Positions 21,856-24,295 of a DNA stretch of 24,295 bases are shown here, in pieces. The translations under genes were made by a program, and so were the position numbers. Origin of the DNA: an uncultured Eggerthellaceae bacterium (GTDB lineage Bacteria; Actinomycetota; Coriobacteriia; Coriobacteriales; Eggerthellaceae). The notes beneath the pieces were generated by a model. It was given only the letters and a program-made list of their open reading frames with translations, ran no database searches and had not been told where the DNA came from. The DNA lies in contig CAKUOV010000037.1 of NCBI GenBank assembly GCA_934670115.1, positions 1-24,295 of the forward strand, written 5' to 3'. Within the stretch, counting starts at the first letter, position 1. Every line of letters starts with the position of its first letter.

Positions 21856-24294
21856 TTACGCAGCATTGCGCACGCGATATGCTGCAGCCGAAATGAGCGC
21901 AAGCAGCATCATTCCCAGAGCAACCGCCGCACCTCTACCCGCAACATCGCCCGTGGCTGGCACGGAGCCCGCACCGGCAGCAGTGCCATCCGCCGCGGCA
22001 CTGCCACTCGTGCTACCCGATGCGTCGGTGCCGCCGGAAGGCTCGGGGTCGGGACTGGGCGTCGGATCTGGGCTTGGACTCGGATCGGGCCCGGGTCCGG
22101 GGCCCGGGTCAGGGTCCGGGTCAGGGTCCGGGTCGGGATCGGGCGATGGATCGGGTCCAGGGCCCGGATCGGGAGCTGGCGCTGGCTCGGGGTCTTCCCA
22201 TTGCGCGTAAAGCGTTATCGAATCCCCCGCTTCGCTGCAAAGATTTATCACACTCGCTTCATCGGCGAAGCCTTCACCCGAACCGTCGCGCTCGGTATTC
22301 CACCCCAGGAATTTTGAGCTTTCAAGTCCTTCGTTCTCGAAAACATACTGGCAAGGCGGCAAGCTAAATGCCTGGTCGTAAGCTATTTCGAGTGATTGCA
22401 TGGCAGGACCGCCCGCCAAGTTGCCGTCAAAGTGCACGAAATACTTGATAGGCTCCCATTGGGCGTACAGAGCAAGCGTCCCCGGCGCATCAAGCAGACT
22501 CGCCACTTCTTGCTGGTCAGCATAGGCCGCACCCGAACCATCGGCAGCGGTATTCCAACCAGTGAAAACATAGCCAGTTCGCGTAAAAGCGTTGGCAGAC
22601 AAACTGCCCTCAAAGCCGTAGTAGTACTTCTGATCCGCCATTTCGCCCAAGGCATCGGGCGCATTCGGGTTAAACGAAACAAAATAATCAATGGGTTTCG
22701 AATCGGCGCGCATGGCTACCGCACCGCGCATGATAATGGTAGTGGGATTCGAGGCTTCCGTCGTGCCACTGGCATACTGCACAACGGAATCGACACTTGC
22801 CCAGCTATCGAAGACGTAAGACGACAGACGCTCATGCACCTGAAGCGAAACCTCGGTTCCCTCCAGATAAGCTTGTCGCGCATCAACCACCGCAGTCCAT
22901 ACGGGCACTACGTCAACGCCGCCAAGATTGCCGTCGAAAGCAGTTGCAAGCGTATAGAAGTTGAGCAGGACAACTTCTGCTCCGTCACCTAAAGAAACAT
23001 CCTTGCCAGTATCTTTCCCATCAAAGAACAAATCGTACGTTCCCGCAGGCATAAGCCCCGCGTCTTTCAGCGCATAATAAGGCTTTCCTTCCGCGGTGGC
23101 CTTCTGCTTAAACGGCGCGAAAGAAGTGCCTTCGGAAACCAGCGTCAATCGGTCGGCCATACCACCCATCGCTTGTCCATCAAGCGTGACCGCCACTGTT
23201 GCATCGTGCTCTGCATCTGCGGTTTTAATCCATAAAGCACGCAGCGTCAAGCCAATCGGCGAGCCTTCCGAATCCAGAGCAATGCTGCCATCGTCGTTCT
23301 TGGCGCAAAGATTCGTTACCCACGCCTGATCAGCGATAACGCCGCCAACCGATGCTTGCGGCGCCCATCCAACGAACGTGTAGCCGTCCTTCGCAAACGT
23401 ATTGGCAGGCAACTGCACGGTGGCGCCGATTTCCAGTCGAAGGTCATCCATAGACCCGCTTTCGGCGCCTGCGCCATCGAAGCGGATCGCATACGGCCTT
23501 GGCTCCCATTGAGCATAAAGCGTTACCGTGGCACCATCGGCATCGGCGGAAATCGCGGCCCAATCCAAGTGCTCGTAGCTCGTGCCCGAACCGTCTGCTT
23601 CAGTGTTCCAGCCAGCTATCTGGAATCCAGGAAGGGAAAGCGTGCATCCCGCGCCAACTTCGGTGAGATTGCCCGCTTCCGCGGATACATCGGCGGGCAC
23701 GCTACCAGTAGAAGTGGCGCTTGTGCTCGCGGGGATGTTCGCATCGTAGTGAATGGTGAACGAAATGGGTCGCGTTTGCGCGTACAGCGTATAGAAGCTT
23801 CCCGCGCCTGTTCTGTCGGCGCCGCCTGCGTACGCCCAATTGCCGTTTTCGTCGGTGAGACGTACGCCGTGGACAACCACATTGGAAGCAAGCTTGCCAT
23901 TTGGCTGCAGCACAACAGCACTGGTTCGTCTTGCCTCATCGGTGTAAAACTCCAGCACGCGACCGGGGGTCACCGCGTTTTCGAAACCCTCAAGGCTCTG
24001 TCCGTACAGGGCGATTGCCTGGCCGTTCGTCCCTTCACCATTTGCATCAAGCGTCAGTTTCGTAGAGGAGAAGAACGTTTTTCTTTCGCCAGGCGCAACC
24101 GACCCCGTATAAGGGACGTCCACGCCGTTTACGCGCGCAGTAACGCGTTGAAGCGTTGTGCCACTGGGCAGCCAAGGGCAGAACAGCACTTCCTGATTGC
24201 CCGTGCCGAACTCGCTGTCAAGGCTTACCGCAACAACGCCATTCATTCCATACCCGCTGGTCAGACCATCAACAACAGCCGATGCTCCGCTCAA
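21856..24294 (-). CDS. Sortase-anchored surface protein with InlB B-type repeats (5' end outside window)
   Basis: The C-terminal 812 residues of a large cell-wall protein; the frame runs off the right edge, so the signal peptide and N-terminus are not seen and the codon at 24292-24294 is not a true start. Residues counted from the edge: a region without recognised domain (1-175); four InlB B-type (Listeria-Bacteroides) repeats at about 177-264, 266-357, 535-614 and 617-700, with the marks FxGWNTxxDGSG and LYAQWEP; a divergent segment between (360-530). Then a Pro/Asp-rich stalk (701-757), a Ser/Ala/Gly spacer, the sorting signal VPATGD (778-783), a hydrophobic helix and the tail RVRNAA. VPATG is an LPxTG variant. 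The protein probably projects from the wall for adhesion. It is the only gene at this end, with a hairpin after its stop. Confidence 0.88.
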   Translation of the reverse strand: MSGASAVVDGLTSGYGMNGVVAVSLDSEFGTGNQEVLFCPWLPSGTTLQRVTARVNGVDVPYTGSVAPGERKTFFSSTKLTLDANGEGTNGQAIALYGQSLEGFENAVTPGRVLEFYTDEARRTSAVVLQPNGKLASNVVVHGVRLTDENGNWAYAGGADRTGAGSFYTLYAQTRPISFTIHYDANIPASTSATSTGSVPADVSAEAGNLTEVGAGCTLSLPGFQIAGWNTEADGSGTSYEHLDWAAISADADGATVTLYAQWEPRPYAIRFDGAGAESGSMDDLRLEIGATVQLPANTFAKDGYTFVGWAPQASVGGVIADQAWVTNLCAKNDDGSIALDSEGSPIGLTLRALWIKTADAEHDATVAVTLDGQAMGGMADRLTLVSEGTSFAPFKQKATAEGKPYYALKDAGLMPAGTYDLFFDGKDTGKDVSLGDGAEVVLLNFYTLATAFDGNLGGVDVVPVWTAVVDARQAYLEGTEVSLQVHERLSSYVFDSWASVDSVVQYASGTTEASNPTTIIMRGAVAMRADSKPIDYFVSFNPNAPDALGEMADQKYYYGFEGSLSANAFTRTGYVFTGWNTAADGSGAAYADQQEVASLLDAPGTLALYAQWEPIKYFVHFDGNLAGGPAMQSLEIAYDQAFSLPPCQYVFENEGLESSKFLGWNTERDGSGEGFADEASVINLCSEAGDSITLYAQWEDPEPAPAPDPGPGPDPSPDPDPDPDPDPDPGPGPGPDPSPSPDPTPSPDPEPSGGTDASGSTSGSAAADGTAAGAGSVPATGDVAGRGAAVALGMMLLALISAAAYRVRNAA
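22024..22194 (-). repeat. Pro/Asp codon repeats encoding the stalk of the surface protein
   Basis: The DNA is a run of 6-bp units, mostly variants of GGGTCC and GGGTCA on the plus strand, encoding alternating Asp-Pro, Gly-Pro and Ser-Pro in the minus-strand protein. Such near-identical short repeats can expand or contract by slippage in whole codons, changing stalk length without breaking the frame. Confidence 0.8.
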
Positions 24295-24295
24295 A

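Noticed and set aside
22024..22194. Possible CRISPR-like or satellite array
   Set aside because: Units are 6 bp and in frame with the surface-protein stalk; there are no spacers.
21848..22317. Plus-strand frames rich in Gly-Ser or Gly-Arg opposite the surface-protein stalk
   Set aside because: They are translations of the antisense of the Pro/Asp hexanucleotide repeats.

Overview
The window looks like chromosomal DNA of a gut actinobacterium of the class Coriobacteriia, most likely family Eggerthellaceae. This is inferred from gene content: non-pyrrolysine MttB-family methyltransferase, tandem BCCT transporters, DUF5692 membrane proteins, a CD1871A/NapH-like/thioredoxin redox cluster, and a sortase-anchored InlB-repeat surface protein. 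GC is moderately high except in a few transferred-looking patches. No rRNA, tRNA or CRISPR array was seen.

Layout. 1-552: gene-free, AT-rich, starting with a 151-bp segment bounded by 12-bp inverted repeats. 553-6506 (+): quaternary-amine module of two related BCCT transporters, an MttB-family methyltransferase, a terminator, and a TetR regulator. Both transporter genes carry nearly the same 17-bp palindrome upstream, a likely shared operator. 6522-8347 (-): OmpR-type response regulator and histidine kinase, overlapping by 4 nt. 8509-10592 (+), divergent from it: a small CXXC-tail membrane protein, a NapH-like polyferredoxin and a thioredoxin-fold lipoprotein, probably an electron relay across the membrane.

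10752-13650 is an accessory patch: a Phd/YefM-YoeB toxin-antitoxin pair with an operator inside its promoter, a RhuM-family gene with Firmicutes-like character, and a decayed tnpV with two in-frame stops. A 27-bp direct repeat (11622-11648 and 13517-13543) brackets the last two. 13652-16752 (+): two tandem DUF5692 membrane proteins preceded by a 28-bp palindrome and a structured leader, followed by a TetR regulator whose ribosome site and start lie in a hairpin.

16930-18662 (+): HipBA system with three operators spaced exactly 26 bp. 18694-21288 (+): UvrA-like protein lacking the UvrB-binding domain. 21388-21813 (+): second HipB-type regulator with strong operators, followed by a hipA cut to 28 codons. 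21856-24294 (-): 3' part of a large cell-wall protein with InlB B-type repeats, a Pro/Asp-rich stalk and a VPATG sorting signal; its 5' end lies outside the window.

How they fit: the transporters would bring in betaine- or carnitine-like amines for demethylation by the methyltransferase. The corrinoid protein and corrinoid:tetrahydrofolate methyltransferase needed to finish that pathway are not in the window. The right half is dominated by small self-regulated toxin-antitoxin-type loci whose operators can be read directly.
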